Positions 1 to 12,957 of a stretch of DNA of 64,000 nucleotides are shown here, in pieces. Source of the stretch: Rhynchospora pubera (lineage: Eukaryota > Streptophyta > Magnoliopsida > Poales > Cyperaceae); NCBI GenBank assembly GCA_028095005.1, contig CM051461.1, positions 27,029,432 through 27,093,431 on the forward strand, written 5' to 3'. Position 1 is the stretch's first letter; every line of letters starts with the position of its first letter. The notes under the pieces are model-generated. The model saw only the letters and a list, made by a program, of their open reading frames with translations. It was not told the DNA's origin and did not search any database. A program made the position numbers and the translations under genes.

Positions 1-104
1 CTCGTCTTGAAATATGGAACAAACTAATTCTAGAAAATTGTTTGCCCTCTGCATCTCTTCATGCGACTACCTCCTGTCAAATTAAATAAAATTACATAAA
101 TATA

Positions 105-372
105 AGTCAAATAAAATGAAACTCGTCGAAGAAGGTAAAATTGACCTTGTGTTACCAGAGAAACCACTAGAAGAACCAAATCTAAGTCAAATTAAATGAA
201 ACAAGCTCAAGAAGGTAAAAATTGACCTTCTATTACTACAGGCAGAGGAACCAGAACTGAATCAAATTAAATGAAACAAGATGAAGAAGATAAAAGTTGA
301 CCTTCTGTTACTAAATTAAATGAAACAAGCTGAAGAAGGTAAAAATTGACCTTTTGTTACTAGAGGAACCAG
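105..372. repeat. Short tandem repeat array, about four diverged units
   Basis: About four copies of a 60-85 bp unit follow one another. Each contains a variant of 'aaatgaaacaagctgaaga', then 'aggtaaaaattgacctt', then 'tgttactagaggaacc'. The units differ in length and by point changes, so the array is old. No coding potential is seen. The window starts just upstream, so the array could extend further left. Confidence 0.7.
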
Positions 373-3300
373 CTTCAGATGCCATGGATTTGTTTTATCG
401 AATGAATTTTTTATCTTAAACAAGAAAGCTTCACGTCATTCCAAAATATAGAAAGATTCAAACTTCATTAAGTTTTATCCCTAGATCGATGTAAGTAAAT
501 GTCAAAATTGATGTACTAAAAGAAATTGACGGATCTAACAATTAAGTAATCAATTGAATAATTTTAGGGCTTGAACATGTCTAGAATTTTAGTTTCCTCA
601 AATGCTTCAAATGTCTAGAATTTTTTCTTGGACATAAATTTAATTGATAGAATAATGACTTGAACATAAATGATTTCATACCGAGAAAGTAATTTTTGCT
701 ATGCATCATGATTAAATAGAGAACTCATTCAAAATTAATGAGCAAGTCATGCATATGCGATGAGCAACGGAATATGAGACGTACACCGTATTAAATTTTG
801 TTTCGGTCAAATTAATTCGATGGAAGATTTTGTCAATCTTAAATTTACAAATTTAAATAATAGATTGAAATCATTTAATATTATATTCATATTAAAACTT
901 GATTCGAGATCAATTTTTTTTTAAAAAAATTAATATTATTTTTTTTTCAAATTTTTCCAAAATTTTTGATCTAATTATGAACCTCCAATATTAATAACAA
1001 TTAAAATACGAAGAAGTACCGTTCGAGAGCCCTTCTAGTTGGAGAACGGGTCAAAGTGAAAGAGGAACACAAGACTTTTAATTAGTCATAGCTTCAGAAT
1101 TAACAGAACCAAAACTCTGAAGGGGTACTAAAGAGTAAAGACCAAATTGCAATATTGCATCCACAACCGTGCTCCATGACCCACGTACGCGTTAATCTCA
1201 TTCGTCCAAAGACTTCCGAACTATGGTATTGTTAATTTGTTATCAACTCCATATGAGTTGGTGTTAATACTTAATAGAAAGAATGACAATGGGATTTTTT
1301 TTTAATAAAAAAAACAGAGGTGGCAAAATTTTACATGACTTCGAAGAAATTGTTTGATTTGATTGTTTTAGGAAAATAAAATCGTACAGATCTGATTCGA
1401 GTAGAAATAATATCATGAAATTGTTAAAAATTAAACGACTCGAAATTTAATCCGGCACATCTCGTAATTGTTGGAGGATTAAAAGAGGAGATATGGGATG
1501 CAATCTTCACCATTTGTTTTTGCCTTATCAGCATTTCTGTTAGTTTTATTTATTTACTCTCCTTGTAATCATGATTTTTTTTATGTCTTTGTCTCTTTCA
1601 GCAATTAGAAGTCAGGGTCACATATTTAGAGGTAATTAGGTAAAAGGATGATAGTATTCCCTCGCTAGATTAGTAATCAGCTTAATTTTTCCATTTTTCT
1701 TTCCGCACGGTTGCCTGGTTGGTGGTTGGCTTTTTTTTTTTGTATTTATAATTTCATTTGTTATGTTTTAACAAAATCTCACAAAGTAATATATCTGACA
1801 ATGGCTCAATGGCAGTGTTTTTTTTTTCTTTTTTTAATCGGAGCTTTTGATTGTAATTGCGAGTTATGTTTTATCCAAGAGATTACTATATTGAACTATC
1901 CAGCAAGTTGCCAATAAAGGTTTCGGCAATTTAAATCACACAATTTTGTGTGTTTTATGAAATTTCGTCTCTGACTCATATTATTAAAATTTTGTTTTAT
2001 GTTTATTATATTATTATTAATAAAAAGAATCAAGTGCATGTTCTCGAATCTCCCTCTAATTTTAACCAAATGCCCCCTTAACCAGTCGAAGATTAAGGTT
2101 TCATTAGTCTCTACTATATTAAAAGTACCAATGGAAGAATGTAACAACTCAGGATACAATCTTCGTCTGAATGATCTACACCGTTAATGATCAATTCCGA
2201 ACAATCTGCACTATTGATCTATTAAAATAGAAAATTGATCAGGGGTCCAGATTACATCGCAGAACGAAGATGTATTTATATCTTCATCTGATCGGAACGC
2301 GCTGCGGAACGGAAGCAAATAAAGCGTGTTGATTCGATACTCCGCTACAACATATTATTTTTCTCCTACAATTTCTTTTTATTTACTTAGGTTTCTCCGC
2401 TCAGACAGAGATGATGACAATCGATGGCTAGATTTTTCTCGCCAATCTTCCTTGCAGGACAAATCCGGAAAAGGATGCCACGTGGATTGCTCTGATGCTG
2501 GCGGCGGTACGTGGTGTGCCGAAAGGGAGCCATCGGACGAAGCAACGCTGTTAATCTCCCTTCGCATCTTGGTAGACAATAAATTTTGAAAATTACATGC
2601 AGCGTTTCAATCTAAATTTTGAAAATTTGAAAAATTTTCGCCCCCTCTCACACTGAGAAAATAATTTCGCTTCTCTATTTAAACCAAAAAATAGGAAAGC
2701 GAAATTGTTCATTGGTTTATTGCTTGTTGTACGGTTTATGCTGGCAGCGGTACGGTTGCCATCGATTGAGGTATCCTCTTTATATCCCTGTCTTGTTTGT
2801 TGTTGATGGTAGTTGGTAGTGGATGAGAATGGCCATCTTATACTTCTGCTAGCAAAATTACTTTCGTTCTTTTCCCCTAATCCGAAATTTAATATTTCAC
2901 TTCCATCTGCTCTTTTTCACTAGAAGAAGATGAGAGAGCTTTACTAAGTACCTTAGCCAGTTACCAAAACATGTTCAAGTGATACTCAGAGGTGATTCTT
3001 TCATCCTTTGGAGTGAGGAGTCGTGTCCTTCTCGATTTGATTTTTGTATTGTTCATCTATTTTCATGTGATGTTTTTTGTTTGTTGTTTCAAACAATGAT
3101 TTGTCAGCTTTTGTTCAGTGCAAGCATTTGCAAGATGAGAGAAGGTCTATAGGTGAGGAAATTATTGTTTCATGGTATGTTCGTTTGTATTTATGTGAGC
3201 AATAGGTTCAATGGAATGATTTGAGATAATTTTATCATTCTATTACTCTGAATTTTGGTATATTAATTGGTTTACAGACAAACTGAAACACATGTAACTA

Positions 3301-4387
3301 AAAAACTAACTGTTTGCATATATATTTTTTTCCAGGAGGCCTCATACCTATGGGAAGAAGACGACGACGAAAGGTCAAACATTAGATCCTTTATTCTCGT
3401 CTTGTTAAGAATAGCTTTAAATAAAATTTCTAAATTTTCCCTTTTTAAGTAAATTTGAATTTTGTGATTCCTTCAATAGGTTTTCATTTGAGAATTTGCC
3501 ACTTTTATAATTCTGATGATGATGAGCCTATGAACTTATATGAGGTAATAGGGCTTCCAAAAGAAAGAGGTACACTTGCAGGAAGCTTAAACTAGACATC
3601 TCCTTTTTCAGAAAGTGTGGTCTTTGAGTCAGTGGAATTACTCTAGTCATGAAATTCAGACAAGAAGACAAGGTACGTTACTTCCCTTATTTATTCTGAA
3701 ATTCATCTTTTAGCATGCATTGATTAAGTAATGATTGGTTAAATAATTCATTCAAATTTATAAGACTTATCTCTACGCCACATATTATATTTCATATTCA
3801 TTGCATAGTTGTTATCAGCACATAACAACCAGATAAAAATAGTTTCTGTTTAAACCATGATTTATTCTATAAATCGCTTTTTATCACTTACTTGAGAAGT
3901 GCATAACAAAGCTTATATGTTCTTTTCAGAGTACCACGAGAATAATCATAGAATGACTTATGATGCACAATCATAATGAAGATATGTTAAGAACATCAAA
4001 CTCCAGGTTGTGCTCAAGTTCATGAAACTTACACTAGGATCAGAATTTTTTTTTCCAATGTAAATAAAACTGACCCAAAATAGCTTTTTAACAACAAAAC
4101 AAACACTAGAAAATAAATAACGTATTGCTTGATTGTAACTTATTTTCATTTTCATTTTAAAGCAAATGTAGCAGTAGGGGCAAAATTGGTAATTATTCAC
4201 ATAATATAGCATTTGTCTCAACAGATTTACAGCAACATATATAGCATTTGTCTCAACTTACATCATATTGTATATCTAAAAAGTTCACACTATATTGCTG
4301 GTGGGTTTCATGGAATTTTAGTATAAAGTTAGATAATGCTTCACACTATTTACAATATTTGTTTTTTTTCCTGTTTCACTACTATGT
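373..4387. other. AT-rich stretch without a recognised gene
   Basis: Very AT-rich DNA with many homopolymer runs. The open frames are under 90 codons and resemble nothing I know. The block at 2326-2589 is richer in GC and has a 87-codon frame with no recognisable domain. Short exon-like pieces near 3340-3380 and 3480-3600 have GT/AG-like ends but match no family I can name. They could be decayed upstream parts of the coatomer-zeta-like remnant that follows. Confidence 0.4.
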
Positions 4388-4977
4388 TCTAAATGGATAT
4401 ATTGTGGCGTATAAATTTATTCACGACCTTCATTTTTTTGTGACTGCTGGAGATGATGAGAATGAACTTATACTGGCCAATGTTCCTCAGGGCTTCACTA
4501 AGTTTGTCGCTCTTCTCCTCAGGTACACCAATTCTTTCTTCTTTATTTTATTCTTCTCCTTCTATACTTTAATATTTCTGTTGAGCATGAAGAATCAATC
4601 TGAATACTAAATTCTTTGTTCAAAGTGTGGTATGAGATTAATGGACAAAAATATCCTTGTCATTGAGCTTCCTTTGATGAATCTTTTAAACAGGACAATG
4701 CATAAAAAAAATTTAGCTTAGGTCCACTCTTTTAGTTACATTAAATGAAATTTTTTTACTGCGTTTTATGGTGTTTTTCTAATTCAAATTATGAGTTGGC
4801 TACAATTTTTGTAACATTCTTTTTAATTGTACAAATTTGTAAAAAGGCTCTTCTTCTTTGATGTTCCTGTATAGTAAAGCAATATGTCCACCTCAGGAAT
4901 GATGAGAGAAGAGGACTGCTCTTGAGAACCTCGACTTGATTCTCCTTTGCATTGATGAAATCATGGATGGTGGGTGA
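4388..4977 (+). pseudogene. Coatomer subunit zeta-like gene fragment (decayed)
   Basis: Two exon-like blocks match the middle of the zeta subunit of the COPI vesicle coat, which works in Golgi-to-ER transport. The first block (about 4390-4520) reads NGYIVAYKFIHDLHFFVTAG followed by DDENELILANVPQGF, close to the conserved 'YKFVQDLHFFVTGGDDENELIL' stretch of zeta-COP. The second block (about 4895-4975) encodes the TALENLDLILLCIDEIMDGG segment, but a frame break lies between its first codons and that segment. Neither the amino-terminal longin core nor the carboxyl terminus is evident nearby. The combination of a frameshift and missing exons points to a degenerate or partial duplicate rather than a working gene. 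The family match is strong; the exon limits are approximate. Confidence 0.7.
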
Positions 4978-7487
4978 TGTACTCCTGACCTGTTTTTTTA
5001 GCCGACCTTATTGTTGGAATAATTTAGTTTTTTGTGACTCTGGTTTTGAAACTTGTGCATTTATACAATTTATTGAACTTTGTTTAAAAATTGGTATGTA
5101 AGGTCATGATTACAAGGACTCTGGTGCTTCTTTTTGTGAATATTAAGAGTATATTTAAGCAAAAATAAGAACTGAGTGAGAAACATATTAAAGTCTTATT
5201 TGCACATATCAGAGGTTTGTAGCCTAATTGGGGGAGAGTGTTGCCTATTATTTAATTCTTTCTTCAGGTTATCAGAGATCACTACATAAGTCAATTTTAA
5301 TGGTTTTCTTTTACAATTTATTTGTTTATGATTAATACTGTTTTATATAGGTATTCCCATCTGTCAATCCTATGTACTGGGGCAGCTGAGTAAGGTTTAT
5401 TGCATTGTATATACCTTGGGATCTCTTTTTACTTCTGTTTGTCCATCACTGGTACTCCAATTTGATTTGCAGTGAATTGCTTTCATTTATGCTTAATTGG
5501 GTCTAACCAGGGTAGGATTAAGGGGCTGCGTTGAGGCTCCAACTTAGTGTGTATGCCATGGGGAAAAAAATATGCTGTGAATGAGCATCAAAGTCATATA
5601 TGGGGGAAAATTTTTTTCTGTGAATTAGCTATAAAATAAGTTCTTTTGTTTTATTGAAGTGCTATATATGGCATATGATCGAGGCAAAAACCTAGGTCAA
5701 ATAAATAAATAACCTTGTTTACCTGACTAGTCGTTTATAGTAAAGCTAAGGTGTCGAACCCACAAGGACGGTACAATTGATTACAAGACTTTATTTCCTC
5801 ACGAAAGCTAGACAAACAATTTTAGTGTTTTTGGAATAAACAAAGACAACTAACTAAATGCAATAAAGTAACGTGTTTTTGGGTGTTTTGATGATAAAAT
5901 AAGCAAAGTAATGTCCTAGAAAATTAGTTTCATCTATAATTAGGTCATGGAGTGTCAATCCTTTGATTTTCATCGCTGGAATCGACGAATACGGTGGACA
6001 GAGACACCATTCGGCCTACCATTCGGCCAGGACAGGCCGAACAGAAAGTCGAATGGTTGCTCTGGACAGCGTATTCTCCACATAAATGTTGTATTCCTGA
6101 TCCCATACTTAATATTACGTGTTGTGAAGGGTTTGGTGACAGTAACTAACCTACTAACCTCTGATTTTCACCTTGGATTAGGGTTGATACCATGCTAACC
6201 TAACGCCTCTTGAATCGCTAACCTAACTTTCGTTTGGTCGAATATCCAAGTCTATTTGTTGTGGTTCTGTGAGATAACTAATTAATGGTTAGTTAATTAG
6301 AAATCGTGTTATGCAACTCGATTGGTTATCTTTCGATTTTAACCTATCTCGTGATATTGCTATTATTTAACCTATCAATTCAATATTTTAATACCCCAAC
6401 TAAATGTGCGCATTCATCAAGTCGTGTATATTGATTAATAAGCAAATAACAACAAATAAGGATGCCAACAAACAAATCACAATAATATAAAGCACAAATC
6501 AAGTCTACAACGTCCCTAATCAATAGACTACTACTACATTCCTAAGACATATAATAAACCTAGCCTAACATGATTGCAAAACAAATAATAAATGCTGTAA
6601 TAAAAGATACAAATTCCATGAGTTTCGAATAGAACATAAAAAGGGAAGAATACACCAGGTAAACCTCCGTCTTGATGGCTCGAACTCGTGGAATCATGGA
6701 GATGATCAACTGTACTGCTTTCGCCGCACAACTTTTCTCCTCAAGGTTGCTGCTATGGACTTAACTTCGCTGTGTGAGGATGGAAATATGCAATCCCGCG
6801 CCTTTCGGCGCGAGAACGGCGGTGGAAAGGGCTTCAACAGGTGGGTTTATGGTGGAAAAACGTGGGATCTCTTCTCTCTGGCAGGGGAGAAGATTATATG
6901 GCAGTGTAGAGGCGGCTAGGGTAGAGGAGGCGAGTTTCCAAAGCAGAAACTTACCAAAACAGAGGTGTTCGGCCAGATATTCGGCCAGGGCTAGCTGAAT
7001 GGTTGCCCGAATGGCCTGTAAACAGTGCGGGCTGAGAGTCATGCGGGCCAGGAATGAGACATCTGGCTTTTAATAGGCTTGGGCACACCAATTGGGATCT
7101 GTCTCCATGCATCCAAGTGATCTCTTCGCGTGGTTTGTCCAAAAAGGTCCAATTGTTGCGACGTTTCCACCAAGTACCTACGAAATGAATGAAAAGTGGT
7201 GGCAGTACTAAATCCTAGCAAATATGACATAAAAACGCAGTGAATTGTATGAATTGAGTAGTGATTTAGGTGCATAGTCCGGCCAAAATGTATATATAAA
7301 TACATAATATCAGCATATACTAATAGTAAAGGTACTATATAGGTTCTACAGGGATTGGGGAGAGAATCTCGTGAAGATCCATCCCTAAGGTACAATTTTT
7401 GTTTGTCTTTATACACACAATAGCAAAGTTAAAAAAAAAACAAATCTGACAATTATAATAGAATATATACTGAATTTTTAATTTTGA
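4978..7487. other. Intergenic stretch with probable old repeat material
   Basis: No gene is supported. The segment around 5735-6470 contains a GTCGAACCCACAAGGACGG-like motif and has the look of a dispersed non-coding plant repeat, but I cannot fix its ends. The block 6750-7130 is richer in GC. The words 'ttcggcc' and 'ggccgaa' recur at 6010-6040 and 6970-7020, again suggesting repeat-derived sequence. Frames here are under 130 codons and match no known family. Confidence 0.35.
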
Positions 7488-7985
7488 TTGTGTATTATAC
7501 ATGGTATTGATAAAAAAGCTCTGATGTATTTGTGTGTTGCCTTGTTGTGGATTATGTGGACCAATAGAAATAAAAATTATTTTGATAATGCTAATCTCCA
7601 GCCTTTTAATGCAATTTGTGCAGCAATTATTAGATTGATGAAGTATTGGGAAATGACGCGGCCCGATAATCTGAAGACCAGCATTTGGAGTTTGAAACCC
7701 CTTGTGGAGGCTCTCCCTGGGCAGCTTGTAGGGTCATGTAGGGTCAGAGGAGGTAGAGATGGGTGATATGGAGACACTGATATTGTCTCAGGAAAGAGGT
7801 GTTGCTAAGAAGTTGGAGCCGGCTTTGACAGGATGCTTGACAAGGGTGATGGAAGATTTTAATGTGTTTTGAATTTTTCTGCTACTTTTCTTGTTTCTAT
7901 GACATTGAAACTCTAATTGTCTGTGTTTGTAATTTTAGTATAATTTTTTAGATAATAGTGCTGCGCCAGTACATTAAAAGATAAG
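7488..7985 (+). mobile_element. LINE (non-LTR retrotransposon) 3'-end remnant
   Basis: The plus-strand frame at 7488-7766 reads through LWIMWTNRNKNYF. That pattern is typical of the end of plant LINE ORF2, after the zf-RVT region, where 'WxxWxxRNxxxF' recurs. The upstream endonuclease and reverse transcriptase are absent, as expected for a 5'-truncated copy. About 200 bp of probable 3' untranslated sequence follows. The 3' border is not sharply defined and I see no clear target duplication. Confidence 0.6.
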
Positions 7986-8926
7986 GAGTACTGGCGCATG
8001 CAGAAAAAATAAGAGGTATGGATTGGCAATTTTGGTAACTATTTGTTCTTGTAATCAGGTAAACTTTTCTTTAACGAAGAGTGGTGTTTTTCAACACTTA
8101 TTTCAAAACAATAATAATGCATTATAAATTATATTTATGCTAAATTTTATTCAGGTTTCTGTCGATTCCATTCGTGATCCGAAAGCTGGGGTAATTTTTG
8201 ACCCAAAATAATTAATTAAGGCCTTAACAGATTTAATATGTATAATTGCCGCCAGACCTGTTAAGTATCTCGAAGATCTCATGAGCTCTTCTAAGTATAG
8301 TTCCAAGGGTAATTTTCTAACTCTTTTTTCTGTTCATTTTTTTATTATAAATACTATTATTATTTTTAAAACATTTTTGTTTTGAAAATTTTATGTTCGA
8401 TTAGAAAATTATTTCTTCTATTTGCGTTGACGTTGACATTGACATTGAAATTTATTTGCGAATCAGAATGTCTGAGCTAATGTCATACATATTGCAATGC
8501 TAACCTTAATTATATACCAAATGGAGCCATTGAATCAGCCAACAAAAATGTGACATATTAGAAGCATATGTAAATGATGTGTTGCAATTATAAAATTGTT
8601 AAAAAAAAGGACCGAACAACTTTTAGTAAAGCATATTGCTAAAAGTCATATTTCCATTAAGAAATTGCAAATATAAGATCACTATTGATTAATTCAGTAA
8701 AGCTTTAAACATTTCAAATACAAAGACAAACATAAGAGCATCTCACAATACATAATTCCAATAAACAAAATTTTCATTTGTACTATTTCTAGGTATAATT
8801 CTACCATCAAAGAGAATAAATATGAACAACATATCGTGCCAAATAATATTTTTATTCTCACATATAACATATTAAAGTCCGCCCACACATTGGGTGGGCA
8901 CTGCTGCTAGTAGTTTAAATTAGCAA
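7986..8926. other. AT-rich intergenic DNA upstream of the AAA-ATPase
   Basis: No gene or RNA is recognised. The last few hundred bases before 8927 would hold the promoter of the AAA-ATPase-like gene, but I see no convincing TATA box at a sensible distance. Confidence 0.4.
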
Positions 8927-9105
8927 ATGGCTTCCTCTGCCACGAGCGACATCACCACCACCTTATCAAACTCCATTACAAACTCTCTCATAATCTCGGC
9001 AGCCACCTCCGCCGCTGCTTTCGCCATAATCTTCCACCAATTAGTATTAGCATCGGTCAAAGGTCGGATGTTCTCTGCCTTCAATGGCCTCCTCTCCCGC
9101 CTCCA
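8927..9105 (+). pseudogene. Frame-broken N-terminal anchor segment of the AAA-ATPase
   Basis: An ATG at 8927 opens a frame with an alanine/isoleucine-rich hydrophobic stretch. It sits where family members carry their single membrane anchor. The frame reaches '...FNGLLSRL' and then leaves the register of the conserved 'SNQLTLVVEE' motif by an indel near 9100-9110. Without a way around the indel this part cannot be joined to the ATPase core. A base-calling error is possible, so read evidence would settle it. Confidence 0.55.
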
Positions 9106-11968
9106 ATCAGCTTACCCTTGTAGTCGAAGAATCCGATGGCTTCTCTCCTAATCGCATGTACAAGGTTGTTCAGTCGTATCTTGTCTCAATTGCGGTCTCC
9201 GGTGCCTCTACTGCCAGGAGGCTGTGCATCACTGTCCCCTATGATGGCGATGACAACGCTGAGGTTCGATCTGAGGCCATCCAGATTACGGTCGATACCG
9301 GAGAGGAGGTCGTTGATTTCTACCAGGAGGCCAAGTTTTTGTGGAGGGTTGCAATTCGGGAGAGTAATCGCCGATCGAACCTCAGCATTTTGTATTTGTT
9401 TGTCGTAATTAAGGAATGACGTGATATTTTGGAACTTAAATTTGTACATGCCAAGAAATGTCGTGACCAAAGGATATGTTCTTGAATTAATGAATTCTTA
9501 TAACTATTATAAATGGAACAGAACGAGATACCACATAATACTTTTGACTTTACTCTTTTCACTTCACTAAAAAGTTTTACTTTTTAGCTCAATAAGTACA
9601 TTTATTGCCATTTTGCACTGGACCAACAACTTTTCAGTTTTTCTCCGTCTAATTACCAACTCTATCATACAATATCTCCCATATTTTATGAACATAGACT
9701 CTATTACTCCATATCACTGTGTACAACTGTGTATCAATAACAGTCAGTGTTTGTTGGTGGCTTTGTATTTTGTCTTTTTTTTCATAAAATAAAAAAGGAC
9801 CTGAGCGTAGTATATATTCCAAAATTCTTAGGCTCCGTTTGGATAAAGTGTGGGAGGAAGGGAAGAAATGGGAAGAAGTATTGGAAAGTGTGTAATTTTG
9901 TGAAGAGTTTGGATTGTTTATAATAAATTTATTCCTTTATTTTTTTCTTCCCTTCTTCCCAAATGGATTCCAAACGTAGCCTTAGAACACAGGTTTTCTA
10001 TTAGAAAATTCAGGGACAATCAATCAATTAATTAATACTTTTAGCTACAATTATTGCCCTGATCAAAATATTTTTTATTCGGGATTTCATTTGAATTAAT
10101 TTCTCAAAATTTCATCGCAAGAAATTACATAAAATTAAATTCCATCCAAATGACACCAAATCCGTATATTTTGATTAAAAAATTTCTAATGAAAAAATGA
10201 AATGAAATAAAATTCCATGTTAAAAAAAAGGATTTGATCCGGGCATATATCTGACAAATTGCAAGGAAACATCAGATGTAAAGTTGTAAACGCAGAAGCA
10301 TCTTAAATTGAGATTAACTAACCATTTTTCTTACAAATAACAATGCACGTCTCTCTTGTATTTCACAAAGAAAACAAAAAACAAATAATAATAATAATGC
10401 ATATCGGTTGTACTCCCTGAATACAATGCTCGAACGTACAAGACAAATTAATGTACGCCTAGTTCTAGTACATCTTATGGACACTTGATCTAGCAGACTA
10501 GCATTGTGCATCTATATATCTATTTTCAGGTTTTGGAAATACTGGCCAGTTCTTCTACAGCCATGGTGACCCCACAGAAGTTAAGTACTTTGAACTCACT
10601 TTCGATGAACGATACAGGGAGTTTGCCATCAAATCGTACATCCCTTACATCCTTGAGCAAGCCAAAACCATAAGACTTTGGACAAACAATGAGGATGCAA
10701 TGTGGAAACCAGCAAAGCTGCGCCAAGTTGCCACATTAAATACATTGGCAATGAAGGAAGAGAAGAAAAAGGCTCTGATTGATGACTTGTCAAAGTTTGT
10801 GCAGAAAAAGGAGTATTATAATCGTATCGGCAAGGCATGGCAGCGAAGATACGTGTTATTCGGGCCGCCGGGTACGGGCAAATCAACCCTAATAGCTGCC
10901 ATGGCAAACTTCTTAAGGTTTGATATTTACAACCTGGAGCTGACAAAAGTGACATCGAACGATGAGCTGAGATCCTTGTTGATCAACACCACCAACAGCT
11001 CAATATTAGTTATTGAGAATATAAAATGCTCGGTGGAGTTGCAAGAAGGGGAGAAGGAGAAGAAACCTACAGCGGAAGGTTCAGCTAACGATGATGAGAG
11101 CAAGGTTAGTATCAGTTATCTTGATTCTATCCTGTTTGTCATGTAAATGTTCGCTTTCTTTAGTTCGAGATTAACGAGTTTTATAACAATTTTCATGCGT
11201 ACTTTTGCTTTCGCAACCTAGTTACTAATATTTTACCAAATTACGAACCAATTTTTGCAGAAACTAGTTTCTGCTCACTAATCAATTGCTGACATTGCTA
11301 CAAAATCTCAATCATTTGCACACCTATGACAATACTGTTTAGTTTACCATTAGTAAAATCAATTATATATATATATACTCTACAAAGTGCTCATCACAGC
11401 CATAAGGTTTTGACATGATTACATTTGTAAATTGTGTGCTCAATTGGGATATAAAATTTAAAATGAAAACGTTTATCAGATAAAACAACAATTGAATTAG
11501 ATGGTCTCATGTACTTGATCTCTCTTCTTGCAGATAACCCTCTCTGGCCTACTCAACATCGTTGATGGCCTATGGTCAGATTGTGGAGATGAGAGAATTA
11601 TCATCATCACAGCAAACTACAAAGAGATGTTCGACCCTGCTCTGTTGCGACCGGGGCGTATGGACATTCTTATCCACATGGGATACTGTGATTCGTCAGT
11701 CTTCAGGGTTTTAGCATCATACTACCATAGTCTGACAAATCACCCCCTCTTTTCTGAGATCGGCGAATTGATTGAGGTGATAAGCATAATAACACCTGCT
11801 GAGGTTGCTGAGGCGCTGATGAGAAGTGACGATGCAGAAATTGCACTTAAGGGGCTAATGGACATGCTAAATGGAAAAGACATGAGTTTTGATCACATGG
11901 TGATTGAGGCGCTTTGGGCGCTTAAGAAGGAATGGGGAACAAGATTACTAGAGCACGTCGATATATAA
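9084..11968 (+). CDS. AAA-ATPase (ASD/AATP1-like, membrane-anchored type), three exons, damaged
   Basis: The spliced model is 9084-9363, 10530-11104 and 11534-11968 (429 aa; introns GT-AG, phases 1 and 0). It matches the plant AAA-ATPase family of mitochondrial or ER membrane 'ASD' proteins. The amino-terminal domain (SNQLTLVVEESDGFSPN) is followed by the AAA core with Walker A GPPGTGKST, sensor-type ITAN and the RPGRMD arginine finger. Two things are wrong. The Walker B region, normally ILVIEDIDCS, reads ILVIENIKCS, losing both acidic residues. The usual membrane-anchor start lies at 8927 in another frame (SAATSAAAFAIIFHQ), with a frame break near 9105. The protein may therefore be an anchorless, ATPase-dead product, or the locus may be a pseudogene. 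Intron 1 (9364-10529) carries a MITE. Confidence 0.7.
9831..9981. mobile_element. Tourist-like MITE (PIF/Harbinger type), copy 1
   Basis: A 151-bp element lies in intron 1 of the AAA-ATPase. It starts GGCTCCGTTTGGAT and ends in the near-complement TCCAAACGTAGCC. It is flanked by the 3-bp duplication TTA (9828-9830 and 9982-9984), the usual PIF/Harbinger target. The middle is purine-rich ('gggaagaaatgggaagaagtattggaa'-like) with a pyrimidine-rich counterpart, so the whole element can fold back. A related copy lies at 58488-58641. Confidence 0.8.
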
Positions 11969-12492
11969 CTGAAATGTTGGGTGTTTCCGCTTAATTTTCA
12001 TTTTTTATCTTTTCTGTGGTTGATTTCACATAAATATTTGGAAGATATATACTAACTTAGCTTGCCTTAACTTTTTAATTGAAACAAATTCTATTAACTA
12101 TTTGGTGAGCAATTTTGATCCCTGCATCTTTTAAAAAGAAAAGTAAAAAATGGCCTTCAAAAAAAAAAAAAAAGAAAAGTTTTTAAAAAATGTGGCAATA
12201 TCATGCTTCCGTTGTTAAATAATGGTAGCCCTTCTCTTGGTTGGATTGATGGCTGTTTTTATTTCTTGTTGTTTATTTTGGTTTCTGTTTTCAGTTGTTA
12301 ATTTCTATACAGAAATTAAAATACTAACTATCCTTTACTAGATTTTAGTGAGTTAATTGAACAACGAACGAAGGAACTAGATTGCAAACAGAATTTTTTT
12401 TTTCTGGTTTGGATTATTTAGTTTCTTATGCAACTGAATTGCCTCTTCAAATGGGATTGTGTCTTATGAATTTTGATTATAACTAAGAGTAA
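11969..12492. other. 3' flank of the AAA-ATPase up to the copia insertion
   Basis: AT-rich sequence with poly-A runs near 12160. It probably includes the 3' UTR of the AAA-ATPase; AATAAA-like words occur but none is decisive. No other gene is seen. Confidence 0.4.
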
Positions 12493-12497
12493 CATAC
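12493..12497. repeat. Target-site duplication of the copia element (left copy)
   Basis: CATAC lies directly before the left LTR and again directly after the right LTR at 50898-50902. A perfect 5-bp match 38 kb apart shows that the two small LTRs belong to a single insertion. Confidence 0.9.
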
Positions 12498-12777
12498 TGT
12501 TGGGTTCCCTCCTCATTTAGCTTTCATTTATGTTCTTTTGTAATTATTTTATTTAGTAAGGTTGATTGTGTAAATTTGTAAGACTCAATCTAATTAATAA
12601 AGGGAATGAAAAATGGGTTGTTGGTATTGCCCACCAAAACTTCTTATTTTCTCTCTGGCTGTGTGCGTAACGCACCCCTGTGCGAAAAACAGATACTCAT
12701 CTCCTCTCTCACTGCTTGATCACTTGATTTCTGTACCGACTGGTACCATCCACTCTCTCTCCTCTTTAATCTCAACA
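12498..12777 (+). repeat. Left LTR of the copia element
   Basis: It begins TGTTGGGTTCC and ends CTCAACA. It aligns over its full length with 50618-50897 without gaps and with eight substitutions seen by eye. The 5' junction is supported by the CATAC duplication and the 3' junction by the primer binding site two bases further on. Confidence 0.93.
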
Positions 12778-12779
12778 AT

Positions 12780-12791
12780 TGGTATCAGAGC
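12780..12791 (+). promoter_or_regulatory. Primer binding site (initiator tRNA-Met) of the copia element
   Basis: TGGTATCAGAGC begins two bases after the left LTR. It is the standard plant copia primer site, complementary to the 3' end of initiator methionine tRNA. Confidence 0.92.
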
Positions 12792-12957
12792 GCAAGGTTC
12801 GTCGCCGCTAAGTCGTTGTTGCGGAAACCCTAGCCGTCAGTCACCGCCGTCAAACCCTAGCCTTGATCACCTCCATTTCCGACATCGATCGGGTTGTTGC
12901 CGTCGAGTCGCGAGTGGTCGTTGCTCCGCCGTATTGAGGTGAGGTTCTCTTTGACCG

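Noticed and set aside
2326..2589. Small protein gene
   Set aside because: The 87-codon frame has no recognisable domain, a poor start context and no splice partners.
6774..7042. Protein gene in the GC-richer block
   Set aside because: Overlapping frames exist on both strands, all short and unlike known families. Composition alone explains them.
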